Shown here one piece after another: positions 1 to 13,737 of a stretch of 64,000 bases of DNA. Position 1 is the first letter of the stretch; the number at the start of each line of letters is the position of its first letter. The notes under the pieces were generated by a model, which was given only the letters and a program-made list of their open reading frames with translations, did no database searches and was not told the DNA's origin. Made by a program: the position numbers and the translations under genes. The stretch is from assembly GCA_954871525.1 (NCBI GenBank), contig OX940872.1, positions 6,285,180-6,349,179 on the forward strand, read 5' to 3'. The DNA is from Parietaria judaica. Taxonomy: Eukaryota; Streptophyta; Magnoliopsida; Rosales; Urticaceae.

Positions 1-1032
1 GTTGATTATATATGTGCCATCAAGAAATGAAGCCAGCTACAAATTTACGCGCTATAAATTGAGTAACTGAGATAGTTTCTTCCTTAACATCTATTAAACT
101 ACTATAATTGTGGCTAGTTTTCTCAGACAATCATGTTTAGTTCAATCTATACTTAATATAATCCCACGAGCGTAGTCGACATATATAAATCGTTAATTTT
201 GTTTGAGTTGATTTCATTTCATTAATGTTTTTACAAATTGTGTTAAAGAAATTGATACTTAAAACGCAAAGAAGTTATTGATTTAGCATCACAAAAAAAC
301 ATTGAATGTTGTGTGTGGTGAAGAATTGCATTTAAAAATCACATTCACAATTCTTGTAATATCAAGTTAAGTGGTTGTGATGATTTTGTCAAGCATTTTA
401 TAAAAGAACCAAAAAAAAAAAAAATCATAGGCTAGGGACTAGCTAGTGAAATAAATATTAACTTATTATGATAGAATTTAGGGCATGTTTTGTCTTTCTT
501 AAGGTCCCCCACAATCACATTATTATGGTCTGTTTGTGAGAGCATTGAATGGTATCAAAAATGGGCATATGAAGATTTGGAAAATTGAAATTTGATTTGT
601 GACTCACCAATTAAGCCAAATGTGTTGTTCTCATTATTGGGTGACACCAAGTATTTAAGTATTGGTGTTGTCAAAATCATTTCTAATTTAATATCCGACA
701 ACGAGATTGTACTTATCACGCCCTAATTGGACATCATTGGCCATCTACCAAATATTTATTGATAATTAGAAAACAAATAGCTGTTTTATAAAATTGTTGA
801 TATTTTACGTTGTATTTAATATCATAAAATTAGTTTATAAAACGTATCAATATTAGTTATTGTATGGACTTATCACGTATGTAACGTAGAAACTATTGTT
901 TCATACGATACCTTGGTATTTCATTCGGCAACCTATATATTCTTAAATTATTAGGTGAATGAGGATTTATTCTTTTGAAGATAAGTTTTTCTATAAATAT
1001 TTTTAAAACTAAACTAATCAAATAAAAGCACG
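1..1032. other. intergenic, no gene seen
   Basis: AT-rich DNA with no convincing coding exon or RNA gene on either strand. Only short homopolymer runs were noticed. Confidence 0.6.
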
Positions 1033-1041
1033 TTTTGGTAA

Positions 1042-1507
1042 GGGTTAATAACAGCGAAAATATCAAAGTTTGGTCAAAGAACTCTTCATGTACTCAAAGT
1101 TTAAAAGTAGTGACAAAAATACTTAAAGTCGCATTTAAAGAATTGACCATTCCATTCTCGTAACGCTGTTAACTTACCCTTAACTCTGGCCATGTGGACA
1201 AAGCTGTTTTGTTAAGTGTATCATTAGAGGTTTAATTAGTTGTATTAAATAGTATTAATTAAGAGTTTAATTTGTTGTTTTGTTGTAAACGAGACTGGTG
1301 TGGCCTCGTCTACGTGGCTAAAAATGTTATGTCAGCAACTCACGTTTTCCCACGTGGCTAGAGTTAACATGTAAGTTGACGGCGTTACGAGAATGAAGTG
1401 GTCAACTCCCCAAAAGTAACTTTAAGTATTTTTGTCATCATTATTAAATTTTGAGTACACGAAGAATTCTTTGATTAAAATTTGAGTATTTTCACCGTCA
1501 TTAACCC
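1042..1507. mobile_element. Mutator-type foldback MITE with 9-bp TSD
   Basis: The 466-bp element begins GGGTTAATAACAGCG and ends with an inverted relative ending CATTAACCC. The two halves are imperfect inverted repeats over nearly the whole length, for example CATGTACTCAAAG on the left against a diverged match on the right near 1454. Flanks TTTTGGTAA (1033-1041) and TTTTGATAA (1508-1516) match at 8 of 9 bases, which fits a Mutator-type TSD. There is no coding capacity. Confidence 0.8.
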
Positions 1508-1792
1508 TTTTGATAATTTGAGTATACGAATAAATCTCACAACCACTAAAACTTTATATTACTAGAATTGTGTGTGGGAATTTCAATGCAATTCTTCACC
1601 AAACAACATATTTATTTTACTTGCATATAAATATACCTCAATTTTCATTTACTTAGTTTTATTTAGAGAATTTTCTAGGTTATGGTTCTGTAAGCATTTG
1701 AAGAGCAGGAGGATCTAGTAATAATATCATATCGTACGTGAAAAAACAGATTTTATATATATTTTCTTATTTACTATTGACTGAGCTTTAGA

Positions 1793-2389
1793 TAGGGGTG
1801 AGCATTTTAGACCCAACCCGATGGCCCAACCCAATCCGTTAAGGACCCGACCCCAATCTAACCCGCCCAATCTAACTCACTCAAAATTAAGTCGGATCGG
1901 GCCGGACCCGATTATTATTCGGGTCGGGGTCGGGTCCAAAAGCTTGGGTCGGGTCGGGGTCTCCGACCCGACCAATATAATCAATATATATTTCATATTA
2001 ATATATATTTCAAGTAGTGCAATCTTTAGTGTTTTAAAACTTCTAATTCTCAATTTTATTTATATTCAAAGACCGTTCAATCTTTCATTTTCAAGTTTTC
2101 TATTGTTTGGTGTATGTTTGTTTGATTAAATTTGTTTGAGATATTTTTACTTGAATTTTGAGTTACATTGATGCATTTTTTTCATAATATTTTTTGTTAT
2201 ATAATAGTAAATTTTGAATAATCAGGCCATAGCGACCCAAACCGACCCAACCCGATTTTTATGGGTCAGTTTGGTTCAGGCATTAAAAAAGTTTGGGTCG
2301 GATCGAGATTTTTTTTGGGAACCCGAAGTGATCGGGTCGGGTCCATAAAAAGTATCGGGGCGGCCCAACCCAACCCATGCTCACCCCTA
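1793..2389. mobile_element. hAT-type MITE with decayed 8-bp TSD
   Basis: The terminal inverted repeats read TAGGGGTGAGCA on the left and end GCTCACCCCTA on the right. The subterminal DNA is packed with GGGTCGG/CCCGACC-like words on both strands. Flanking 8-mers GCTTTAGA (1785-1792) and ACTTCAGA (2390-2397) match at 6 of 8 bases, as expected of an old hAT insertion. Short open frames inside are not gene-like. Confidence 0.75.
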
Positions 2390-2397
2390 ACTTCAGA

Positions 2398-4916
2398 CGA
2401 TATCCAATTTACTTGGACTTCAAGTAATGTGGGCTTTTTAAATTGATTAATCTATACTTTGAAAGCCCACGCATTAGTTACACGAGGTTATTACATTCCT
2501 TATTTGGGTCTTGCCTTAACTCAGCTGAGCGCAACTCTGTAGTCTAATTAGGAAGGTTTAAGGTTAATATATATACCAGCCAGCCTGAATTTCATTGTCT
2601 AGCAACCCTCGCAGATTAACCTAGCCGTCGTCATCATCTAAGTTATCAGCTCTACAATGATCAATGTGCAATCATCGTCAACTAAATCTTTGGGAGAGGT
2701 GTCGACTACGGTCATCAAAATTGTTTGAAGGCTACAACCGACCTGTGCAAGTGTAGCTAGTTGTGCCCGACGCTCTCAAGAGTGGCGGTGACCTGCATTG
2801 GAGCCACAATCGGAGCACCATCACCGGATTCAAGATTAGATAGTGACAAGTCATAGCTTCACCGGGAAATCTTGAACTTAGCTATTTAACATTGTATATG
2901 TAAATAGGTCTTGTAATTTTTTTCATGGTGATTAATTTGGGCGAGTGCCCCGCCGAGTAAATAAGTATCGAACTGCGTAAACAAAACATCCCGCGTTATT
3001 TATTTTTCATGCTTATGTTTTGGTAACTATAACTTACTCTGCTCAAATTAGGAAAAACTGATCTTACGACAACGTTTCAAATTAATCCAGAAGCACGTCA
3101 ATGTATTCGAACACAACACTTGCTTGAAAAATGCTCCTATTAGTGAATGCTTGAAGTCTACATTAAAGGTTAAAACAATTGCTCTTACACAAATCATCAA
3201 GATATGCAAAGGGATTAAAGTTGATATTAGTAATCATACGGCATGGAAAGCCCATTTAATTTAGATGCCGACGAGATATACGCAATGCTACGTACAATTT
3301 CTTAAAGATGCAAATGCAAGTATGGTTACTTACTATTTCATTACAATGTTTATGTAAATGAATCTAATTATGGATAATTGTATGTAACTGAGTAATATAT
3401 ATGTAATATAAATTACAATATTATTAATGTTTCATGTATGTAATCGTAAACAAGTTAAAGCATTTCACAAAATTATTAACATTTATGATAAATCGGAATC
3501 ATTATTTCAATTTTCGTAAGAAATTCTTTGATATTCCCTTTACCCATTTATAAATCAATAAAATCGAACTCTCATATTTCCACATTAGTATTGGAACTTT
3601 TGTAAGATGCAAAAATTATAATTAATTCAACTAAATATTGGTCAATTCATTGGTTTGCCAAATAAACATTGAAACGACAACAAAATAAGGTGACTTAATT
3701 AGGGTGGTCTGCTTAGTTTTGGTATAACGTAACACTGAACAATGCTCTTCTTTTTCTCTTATAGCAATCTGGTAAGAATTCAAAGGCTCTTGCTTTAAGA
3801 CGACAAGCAAAAAAGTTGCTTTGATTTTGTGTTCAATTCCTTGTTTCACTCATTGGGGTTGCTTGGGATTAACCCAAAGGCTAAATCTTTATTGGGAAAT
3901 TTATATCAAAATGTTCCTCTTCATTGTGGTCATTTTTTTTATGGTGAAAAAATGCAAAGTCAAATATTTGATGTTTTGGAGATATTTTCTTTTATCTAAA
4001 GTAAGCACAATTCAAGGGCTATTTGTTTCTATAAATATATATATATGTAGAGCCTAAGCTTTAATAGGGAGACAAAACCTTTATCCTCACACCACTAAAA
4101 ATGAGGACCAAGAATCCATTGCAATCACCATGTTTTAGTTGGGAAAATAAAGGAATAATGTTAAGTTGGTCTGTATTCTGTGCTACTTATAAATATCCAT
4201 ATATTATTTGGGATACTTTTTTTTTTTTTGATACTTTCTATCGGGTTTTGTAAAATCAATGAGATTTCAACTATTTCCGAATTTTAAGTAATAATTATTT
4301 TTATATAGAAAATTAACGAGCATAATCAAAATTTAAGATTACATAAGACATTAGAGGGTTGTGCTCAAAATTTATATGAAAAATTAAAATTGTATAATAA
4401 TAATATCATTTTCTTTTTGTTTAGTTTAACACTACCCCATATTCCCGACCCTCGAAAACATGTTTTTTTGCTTATCTAATTAGCTATGTTATTATTAAAA
4501 ATATATAATCCAAAAATCGACTGTAAAAATTAAATTAGTACTCATATCTCCAAAAAAATAAAAATAAAAATTGGCACATCATATTTGAATGAGTAATTTA
4601 TTTTACAAATATTATTTATATTGTTTACATCGAAGCTAAATCAAACAATTTTGATAGGGGTTCTAAAACTATTCCTCGCTTAAAGACCTTATAAATTCAG
4701 GACGGTCCTTGCAAATGCCTAATGTAGTTCTGTCATGAAGGTTCGTTAACCGAAAGACATATCAAGTCAACAACAAGAAATAAGTCATGTTTAAATTGTT
4801 AGTAAATAAGTACTAATATATGTATTTATATGTATATCTTGTTATAACTAAGGATGAATATTAAAAATTAAGCCCATGATTGACTCTGTTTAATTTTTTT
4901 AAAAAATTAAATGTCA
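2398..4916. other. intergenic, no gene recognised
   Basis: No supported gene. The stretch 2560-2960 is richer in GC than its surroundings and could be an old transposon leader or a transcribed fragment, but it has no long frame and no terminal repeats that I could pair. The rest is AT-rich. Confidence 0.45.
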
Positions 4917-4924
4917 AATATAAA

Positions 4925-5393
4925 GGGAAACTTGAGAAAATGACTCAAAAAAACACCATAATTGAACTTTTGAACACATTTAAAAAAAATTCAATGTTTC
5001 TAAACTTTGTCCAATTTCAAACGATTTTACCCCTGATTAATTAACTCCTAAACTGTCCCTAATTATCAAAAAGTGTCCCCCAAATCTAAATTACTGTCCC
5101 TAAATTCTGAAGAAATTGTCCCAAGATGGGACAATTTCAATAAATGTCCCTAAATTACCAAAAACTGTCACCTAAATTTACCAAAATTGTCCCTAAATTA
5201 CCAAAAACTATCCCCTAAATTTAACTTACTGTCCCCAAGGATCATAAGAAATTGTCCCAAGAATGTTAATTGTACAACCTCCCCAATATAAATCAGGGGT
5301 AAAATCGTCAGAAATTGGGCAAAGTTTAGAAACATTGATTTTTTAAATGTGTTCAAATATGGTATCTTTTTGAATCATTTTCTTAATTTTCTC
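4925..5393. mobile_element. foldback MITE with internal CTGTCCC repeats
   Basis: The element starts GGGAAACTTGAGAAAATGA and ends with a diverged inverted copy. The AATATAAA flanks (4917-4924 and 5394-5401) are identical. The arms pair over long stretches, for example the ACCCCTGATT region at 5030 with ATCAGGGGTAAAAT at 5292. The centre holds several copies of a CTGTCCCTAAATT-like word. Its start resembles the element at 55148. Confidence 0.7.
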
Positions 5394-5401
5394 AATATAA
5401 A

Positions 5402-7558
5402 TAGAAACGGATCTCAAACTTCATGTTCTCATAGAAAGTTAAGAACAAATGCCATTAAAGTCAGGCCCATAAGTGGTTGAGTTATGTCTGCCAATTTCAG
5501 CCCCAAAAGTACAACCAATTAGGTTATTGTCTTGAGCCAAAATACAAAGCAACACTAATTGTTGGGCCAATTCATTAATATTGCTATGTTGGGTAGTTCT
5601 ATATAGTGTTGACAATATTGTCACAACATTCACAAACTAAATATCAAAATCCATGAATTTAGTGGTTGTGTGTTTTTCACTCTTTTATATTTGTGTGTCA
5701 AATTATAGATAATGGACCATTTAAATCTTTCTTTTGTCAGATTTGGTCTTTCTTGAAAGGGTATCTATTTTCTGAACCAACTCTATGTTTAATATTAATG
5801 GTGGCCAGGCCATTGAGTAATACAATTTAATTGTTAACTTTAGGATATAGCTGTTATTAACCAATTACATTTCACTCGCTTTGGTCAATTTGTTATGTTT
5901 TAATTCTATTGTGGATGTGAAATATGTATTATAAATCTAAAAAATATATTTGATTTGTTGAAAAAATCAAGCAACGAAAAGGAATGAGGACTTGATTTGA
6001 ATCTTCGTCAATTATTTTTGATAATCACCGATTATCGGTCTTGCCGGTAGTTATTAAAAAATTTCATGCCAGTAGTTGCCGTTTCGGTACTTTTCTATGA
6101 TTTCCGTTGAAAATCAACAAGATTCTTGCCAAACGATTATCCATTAAAATAGTGTAAATATAACAAAAAATAAGGTACATATTGAGAAAATTTTCTATTT
6201 TTTTTACTATTTTCAACAAAAGTACTCTCAATGCAACAACAAAAAAAGTACTTTTCAAGAAAAATTTAAGTTCGTGTGGCTACTAGTATCAAGATAGAAA
6301 CACACATCATCTTAGCCTAAAGGCCTTGATAAGTATGTTGAGTTGTTTGGGTGTGGACATGAAGATTATTATTTAGATACTAGCAATATTATTGATTTCT
6401 TTGTATTTGTTCCATGTGGGAGTTTCCAAATTGAAATAAATGTGCATTTTTCATTCATTTCTATTTGCTTTATGAAGGACTTCTTCACAAAGCCAAATAG
6501 TTAATTATGTGTACTAGTAAATTATGTAATATCTTTTGATCTTGCTTTTATTTTCTTATGTTTGATCATGACATGATTTTATTTACATCTGTTTGAGTAT
6601 GACGTGATTTTATTTGAGTATTTACATATGTGAGTGTGAGACTATATTTTATTTTCATATATAAACTTAGTAAATATATTCTTAAAAGTATTTTAGCGAA
6701 TTTTCATCGATAATCCTCTACAAGTGTCGATAATCCATCGATAATCTTTGATAAGCGTCGGTAACGATAAGCTATTTAGTAGTTTTCTATCGATAATTCT
6801 AAAAAAACCCCACGATAATCCTCAAAAATGATAACCAAGTTATCGGCAAAAACGACATTTTGAACCTTGGATGGGAATAATTCAAAGAGGGAATAAAGAG
6901 AGGGTTATGATTTTCCATTAAGCTAAAAAGAAATTAGAGACTTTAGAGAATGAAAGTATATGATATATTTAAAAGACTAAACTACTCCCTTCAATAAATA
7001 AAAAAAAAGTTTAATATTCCCCTCAAGCTCACGATTTTGTTGTCAAAAGCATTTCATCAAACAAGAGACGAAAGCACAAACTCGAGAGCTATTTCAGACC
7101 ATGTCATGACATGATATCTTAATTCTTGCTTTTTCAAGAAGTAGAAGTCACCAAGAAAATCTAGAAAATCATCAACCAATCAATATGAAACAATACATAA
7201 AGTTTTAAATTGAGATAGATAAAAGTTAGAGACCCGAAATTAGAGTGCTTCAAAGATACTTCAAAATACGAAGAACAACAACCCGATAATATATATAGAA
7301 AAGACTGACTTATTATGTGACTGGATATAGAAATAAGAGACTAATGAAACTAAGTACCTCGGAAATACCTCAAAATACAAACAAAAGCAATAATTTCATG
7401 AAATATAGTAGTAGAAGATTGACTTACTGTATCTGAACTGCATCTGCAATTAATTATGCCGTTAGCGAATAAAATTTAAACTAAATTATCATTAAATGTT
7501 GTATTGGAAAGGATTCAGTGAATAGTATTAATGTTTTTTTTTTTTCATTTAATTTGTA
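5402..7558. other. intergenic, possible decayed repeat
   Basis: No gene seen. Between about 6015 and 6860 the words CGATAATC and TTATCGG recur on both strands, and the stretch ends in AACCTTGGATGGG. This suggests a degenerate mobile element, but I could not define its ends or a TSD. Confidence 0.4.
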
Positions 7559-7770
7559 GGGATAATTAAGGTAAAAATACTCAAGTACTTGGTGAGACGA
7601 GTACCGGAGTTTTTTTTTTTGTTGGTGGATGAAGTACTCAAATGAAATAAAAGTGTGCGATTAGACAATTTCTTCGAATTGTCTTTTCTTGGACTAGACG
7701 TTGTAGTCCGTTTTGACTTCACATTTATTAGGTACACATGGTCAAAAAGTAAAACGAGAAATTAGAATTT
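7559..7770. mobile_element. foldback-family fragment related to 43.65-43.86 kb
   Basis: The segment begins GGGATAATTAAGGTAAAAAT and shares blocks such as AATAAAAGTGTGCGATTA and ACATGGTCAAAAAGTAAA, in the same order, with the reverse complement of about 43650-43857. The two are members of one repeat family. A similar inverted end lies near 9550-9580, so this could be the left arm of a roughly 2-kb element. No TSD was found. Confidence 0.55.
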
Positions 7771-9580
7771 TTTTGCCACTTAACCTTTAAGAAAAAGATG
7801 ACAATTGGACGGAACTATAATATAGTATTTTATTCCTAGAATACCCTTCAATTAATCAATTTAGATTATTATTTTCGTAATTAATTAAAATGGTAATTAA
7901 CCTTATTAGCACAAATCATGGTAACTAGTTACATTTAAATTTAATTAAAAAAAAATAGAAAAAAATATAGAAATCAGCTCGTCATTATTCCACGTTTTAT
8001 TTAGTGGCTCTATATGTGGTCAAACCAAATATTTGTTGTAACATTTTTTGCTATTTATTAGGATAGTATTTCTCATTTTAATATTCAAATAAATGCAAAA
8101 TATGACAACTGCATATTTTCAAATTTCAACGTGAAAATCAAACTTTCAGAACGTTGCTCGTGATCAGTTGCAGATCGTTCTTCCCCTCCAGCCCAGCTAG
8201 TCGTGAAACCGTGAGTTGTAGATCGTTCTTCCCCCGCCGAGAAGCTCCTTCTCCAGCGCATCTTTTCTCCCCCGCCGGCATCGTTCCGCATTCCATGCAG
8301 AGAATACGAGCTTCCACGGGGCTCGTTCCGATGAGCGATGATGCTTCGGGCGATTCAGCTTTTGATGATGAACGTTACTGAGTTATGGAATGCTCTGGTA
8401 AGAACAAGAACATGTAATCATTTGGGATTGATTGCCTGTTTGAACCTTTTCAAAGTCTGTGATATTCTCAGTCATAGATCGATTGTTAAGAGACTGTAAT
8501 TGTTGTTATGAGTTTGCTTTAAAATCTGTTTGTAACATAAATACAATTTTTTAATTCGTGTTAATGTTCATTTTTTCGTGTCTATGTTCGTTAATTCGTT
8601 AATATTCAATTTGTTAATTCGTGTTAATGTTCTTTTTTCGTGTTTATTTTAGTTTATTGATGCTCACAACCATTGACGAGATTATCCTCCATGAACTTCT
8701 TCAAAATATATTCGAAGGAGATAGAAATGAAACTCTGACGATGAGAAACTATTCTCGGTAGAGCCAGAGACGAAGAAGAAGGCTCGTTAGAGCGCTACAC
8801 TACTCTGAAATATTTTCCCAGTCTGAATTATGTATTTTGATTAATTTCTGGTTTATGAATATTTCATTGATTTTCGTTGGTATCAGTATATATTGAATTA
8901 CACTTTGATAATAAACTTTGTTAATTCGTGTTAATTCAAAATTTTTGTTAATTGTTTGTTAATTGGTGTTAGTCTTTGATTTAATACACTTAAGATTCTT
9001 GTTACTTTGTGTTAATGTTTAATTTAATAAAAAAATAGATTTATATTAATTTGTGTTAATTCGTGTTAACGGAATTTTTGATGAGAGAAAAAATTATGGT
9101 CAATTTGTTTAATTTAAAATTTGAAATTTGGCATAAAAATGGGATGATCGATGGATTTGGTTGTTACCATGATAATATGAATTTCAATTAATAGTAATAT
9201 TTTTAATTAATAGAAAAAAATACGTGTGAGTTGATTACCATATTAATAACAAGAATAATTAATGACCAGATTTTTAATTAATGTAATTGTTATTTGACCG
9301 ATTAAAATACCCATAAAATACGTTGGAATTTTTTATTTATTTTTTTAATACGTTTTTGGAGTTATTAAGGGTAATAATGTAATTGAAATTTCATTTAAAT
9401 AGTTAATTGGCTAGTTTACAAAATTAACCAAAATTTAACTATTTTACGAAACACACTTTTAGATTTGGCTATTTCTCCAAAGCGCCCTTATATTAATTGG
9501 GTATTTTGTCTACCTAAATTTTTTTTTGGATATTCTTCTCTTCGTTTGACAACAACTCGAGTATTTTTATTTCGATTGTC
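7771..9580. repeat. low-complexity region with recurring TTAATTCGTGTTAATG words
   Basis: Between 8555 and 9075 variants of GTTAATTCGTGTTAATGTTC recur many times, sometimes shortened. A GC-rich island at 8150-8390 contains a near-duplicate of a 20-base word ending GATCGTTCTTCCCC (about 8167 and 8218). Open frames there overlap on both strands and show no recognisable protein, so I call no gene. It may be the body of a non-autonomous element ending near 9580. Confidence 0.4.
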
Positions 9581-10720
9581 CATAAGCCCATCAAGAAGAG
9601 CCCAATACAACGATTACATCATGATGGTTAGAAAGTAAAAGTACATACCGTAACCAAAATCCGAAATATTAGACAAAACAAATCTATTATATAGATTGCT
9701 TTCAAAAAAAATCTATTATATAGATTTAAGAACCTAACTAACCAAGACACTAAGTCAAAAAAAAAAAAAAAAAATCAAAATCAAAATGTAGGTCTTTAAA
9801 ATTTGTCACCTCTACCTACAATTACCTTCTAAGGCCTATAACGTACAATGTTAATCAATTTAATTAGCAATAAAAATAACTAAAGAAATGATTAGGAATA
9901 CATTAAAAATTGGTTAAATAAGACGAATTTTCGATCTCTGTGGGTGTAATTAATTAATTATCAATATATTCAGTTAATAAAACTCTTTTTCGATAGCTAT
10001 ACATTTAAATTAAGCATAATAAAACAAAAATTAAGAATGATAAATGTGAAGATATATAATCAGTATAGAGAATAAAAAAGATGATGTGTAAATTGAAATT
10101 ATAAATTGATTTAATTAGCATTAGTTAAAAACGCATTCTTCAAGAAGGCTAAAAAAGTGCATATTGGACATGATTAATTAAGTTAGAGAACACTCCAAAG
10201 AAGAAATATTATTAGCTTTTGTCACCTTCTTTTCAAGCCAAAGTGGCGAGTTGTTGAATAAAGTTAATAAGATATAGAAAGAGACTCACTTGTCAGAGTC
10301 ATCATAACACAACATTTCCTCATTGCAGGTTTTGGTGGGATTTCATAATTCATTCATACAAAAAATAAATGAGTTATCGGAATGTGACAATATCATTGAT
10401 ATACGTATATATTTGGAAAAAATAAAATCTCTAAGTGAATTTCAAGTTCATTTCTACGTTGGTACATGATCCTTAATTTACTAAAACCGTTATGAAGACT
10501 CGACACACAATAATCAAGTTGATCGATCAGAACGTATGTGCAATTTTAATTTTGAATATATAAGCTTCTCGCGACTTTAATAATGCTTGCAGCACAAAGA
10601 GAGAGCGTGAGAAAAATAGTTAACAAAATGAATATTTTTTAGATGTTAAGATAAAAGAAAATTCGTATTACTACTCATTGTCATTTGAGCACTTAAAATT
10701 TCTTTTGTTGTCATTTTAAA
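9581..10720. other. intergenic, no gene seen
   Basis: AT-rich DNA with poly-A runs near 9760. No exon, RNA gene or paired repeat was recognised. Confidence 0.5.
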
Positions 10721-10728
10721 CTCATAAG

Positions 10729-11086
10729 TAGTGGCGTAGCCAGACTTTCATTTCAGGCAAAACACATAGCATATTTTAATCGATTTTTCAGATTCGTAAA
10801 CAAATAAAAATCATAAACAACTATATTTTTTTTTTTGAAGACAACTTTGCTGCAGTGAGGATCGACCCACTAGGCTATCCTAGCAACTACCATAAACAAC
10901 TATATTAAAATGACTATTAGACATTTAAATAAATACTATTACTTTTCGAATGATAGTAGAATATATTTATCGAGTCAATATGGGAGAGTGAATAAGAAGA
11001 GTCGAATCAAACATGAATTATATTTTTTGTTTGGAGTGAGCGTATGCACGTAGACTCACTAGTGCACATGTATAGTTCCGGCACTG
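10729..11086. mobile_element. hAT (Tip100-like) MITE with perfect 8-bp TSD
   Basis: The left end TAGTGGCGTAGCCAG and right end CCGGCACTG are imperfect inverted repeats of the CAGTGGCGGAGCC type. CTCATAAG is duplicated exactly on both sides (10721-10728 and 11087-11094). The element is non-coding and contains a short tRNA-like insertion at 10828-10890. Confidence 0.85.
10828..10890 (-). mobile_element. very short tRNA-like SINE nested in a hAT MITE
   Basis: A 16-base word beginning CATAAACAACTATA is repeated directly at 10812-10827 and 10891-10906. Between the copies, read on the minus strand, lies a segment with a box-A-like AGCCTAGTGG and a box-B-like GGTCGATCC, ending in a poly-A tract. 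Long direct flanks, a poly-A end and pol III boxes mark a SINE. At 63 bp it is unusually short, so a truncated copy is likely. Confidence 0.65.
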
Positions 11087-11094
11087 CTCATAAG

Positions 11095-13737
11095 TAATGA
11101 TATTTTAACAGATTTTCTAAAAGAATGATGTGGGTTGTCTTTGGAGAGGGAAGATATAATTATTGTGGAAATAATGGAGAAAAGGTGAAGGAATCAAATG
11201 TAGAAACGACAGCTTAAAAGTGAGAAGCATGACAGATCATCATTTCTTTGATGTACGTGCATATGCATGGCTTTGCATCAGAATTCAGAGCGCATATACA
11301 TCACCATCACGTAAATCGTATTATATCACTTGAAATTCAATCACCAAGTAAACATGTTTTACTTAGTGGTAAACGTACCTTACGTTGTTCCGAGAAGTTT
11401 TGGGGTCAATTTCAACGAGACGTAAAAATTGCGTACGTATATAATTATGAACAAAGTATTTGCAGCTGATAGTACCAAGTGTTTAATTTATATGATGCGA
11501 ATATATCTTGTAGTTGTGTATAATCTTGATCAAATATCAAAATAGTACTCTGATAAAAAAATTCAATAATCAAGTTACAAGTACAACAACCTTACATCTT
11601 AATCATCAAACAATCAGAGACTTTTACTTAAGAAGATATTAACTGTACAGTCACTGACATCAAATCATCTGATGATTGTGGGCCCTACACGAGTAGCTGG
11701 ACCTAGGGCCGGCCCTGACTCAAGGGAGGCCCTAGGTGGAATTTTTTTTTTGGGGCCCCTAAAAACAACTATCTATATTTAATTAATAAAAATATTTTTT
11801 CTTTTATTTTATTTTAAATAATTTTAGCGACATTTTAATAAGCTATCCTTTATAAATATCAAGTTTCATATTTTGTTTTAAACTGTGAGATTTAAAGTTT
11901 TGATTACAATATTTTGTAAGATACACAACAGAGAATTTGACCAAAAATTGGGTATTTTTGCCGCAATTAACCGTTAAAAAATATTATAAGATAAACAGTA
12001 GTATAATTATTATATTTAAAACTTAGGGGCCTCATAAAATAACTATAAAAATAATTGCTATAGGTCCAAACTTACCTCATCTGCTCTCAAGACTCTCTAA
12101 ACGCAAATACTTATAATCTCAAACGGAGACTCGCCCACTTATCATTGTGGTGTTATTAACACCGTATTCTATCAGGTGCTGGTGTTCTCAACAAATTCAT
12201 CATAACTCGTGGAGCGACGGAGAGGATTTGTCGGAATTCTTCACGAAGTAAAAATAAATGGTCAGAAACCCGTCAAAATGGGCTTCACCCGCGTGGTTCT
12301 ATTTGTTTACTAATAATTTTTTGTTCATTGGCCGAACATTTCGGTCTCAAATGCTATGATTCAATTTTAAATTTCAGAGCCACAAAGATGGATGTAAAAT
12401 TCATTATTGTTTATAGAATTCAAGATATGCTCAAGATCTTGTAGTTCTTATATATCATCGAAATATACAACACAAGAGGGGTCCATTAACTTAAAAGGAA
12501 GCATATGATAGGATAATAATGTAACAAATTCTTAGACCAGAAACATGTGAGAAAAAGACAAAGACTAGTCCGTCCACTGTATAGGTAGTGATAGTATAGT
12601 ATTATCAGATTTCATATGTTAGTGTCCCTACCAATAATCAATCACCAATACTACTTAGAATTTTGTCGTCACTCAGCGCAGCTCCTGAGAATGATCTTAA
12701 GAGGGTCACACCCACATCGATCCTAAGAGTTTTTTTTAGACCAATGCGATTAGTCTTAAGTTCTTTCGAATGGAGTACCGAAAAAATTATTATTTCAAAG
12801 ACAATGTAATATCCATCTATTTTTTAAGTCTTTTTGACCGCACAATCTCATATTTGCACGATCTCATATGATTGAAGTGGTCATCAATTTTTCTCTCTCG
12901 ATGAATTTGCATCCCCGAAAGCAAACATAACAAAAAATCGTTGAAAAATGATTTTGATAATTATCATAATTGAAATCTAACCGGTTCCGCTACCATGATG
13001 AAAATCGACTTTAGCAGGCTTCTCGGGATTCTCTTACGCTTTGTCGAGATTCTCGAGATCACAACTCTAGTCCGGTTACAACTGAAATCTTTCTCTCGTC
13101 CACCACATCGCTACAGGACAAGACCACTATACTTCAATTTTAGACCCTCGTAGGTAGTTGTATGATGGCTCCTCTCTTGTTTTGAGGGGAGAGAAAAAAG
13201 TTATTCGACCTTGCTCTTGGAAACGGGGTAGGGAAATTTCTTTCTAAACCCTTGCTAATTACCTCTTATATATAGAGAGTGTTAGGGTTATTACCTATAG
13301 TAAAAAATATTAGGTCATTGTAATCATACTATAATCTCTTGAGCCTCTGGGTCCAGTCTTTTAACTCTTTCGATATTAAGCCCTTTCAGCACATCTCCTT
13401 ACTCAAGCAACGCGGAATCACATAATTTTTTTCATTCTTTAACTATCTGATCTACTTTAATTAGTCAAAATTTCCATGATTTTCATGTACGTGGTTAAAT
13501 TAAATCAACAAGTAACGGGTTTGGAAGTAAGTTGCGTTAAAATCTATCTATTGAGAGATAAATTAAGTAAGATTTTATGTATACATTAATACATATACAC
13601 ACACCAGATCATCATCCACAAACATGAATAATTTGTTGATCCATATACCAAGATTATATATATATATATACACTGGCACTACTCTATAGAGTAGTGGGGT
13701 TAGAGCCCCTCCGATTTTTTTTTATTATCAGTGTTAG
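11095..13737. other. intergenic with a hAT-like end at 11.7 kb
   Basis: No gene seen. Near 11707 the sequence AGGGCCGGCCCTGACTCAAG followed by GGAGGCCCTAGG resembles the end of a plant non-autonomous transposon; a similar end lies near 23612. Its partner end and TSD were not found. A word ending TTTTTGCCGCAATTAACC near 11955 looks like a solo end of the GGGTTAATTGCGG foldback family. The part 12660-13440 is less AT-rich but has no supported frame. Confidence 0.4.

Noticed and set aside
8154..8381. 75-residue frame in a GC-rich island
   Set aside because: Overlapping frames exist on both strands, there are no splice context and no recognisable protein, and it lies within repeat-rich DNA.
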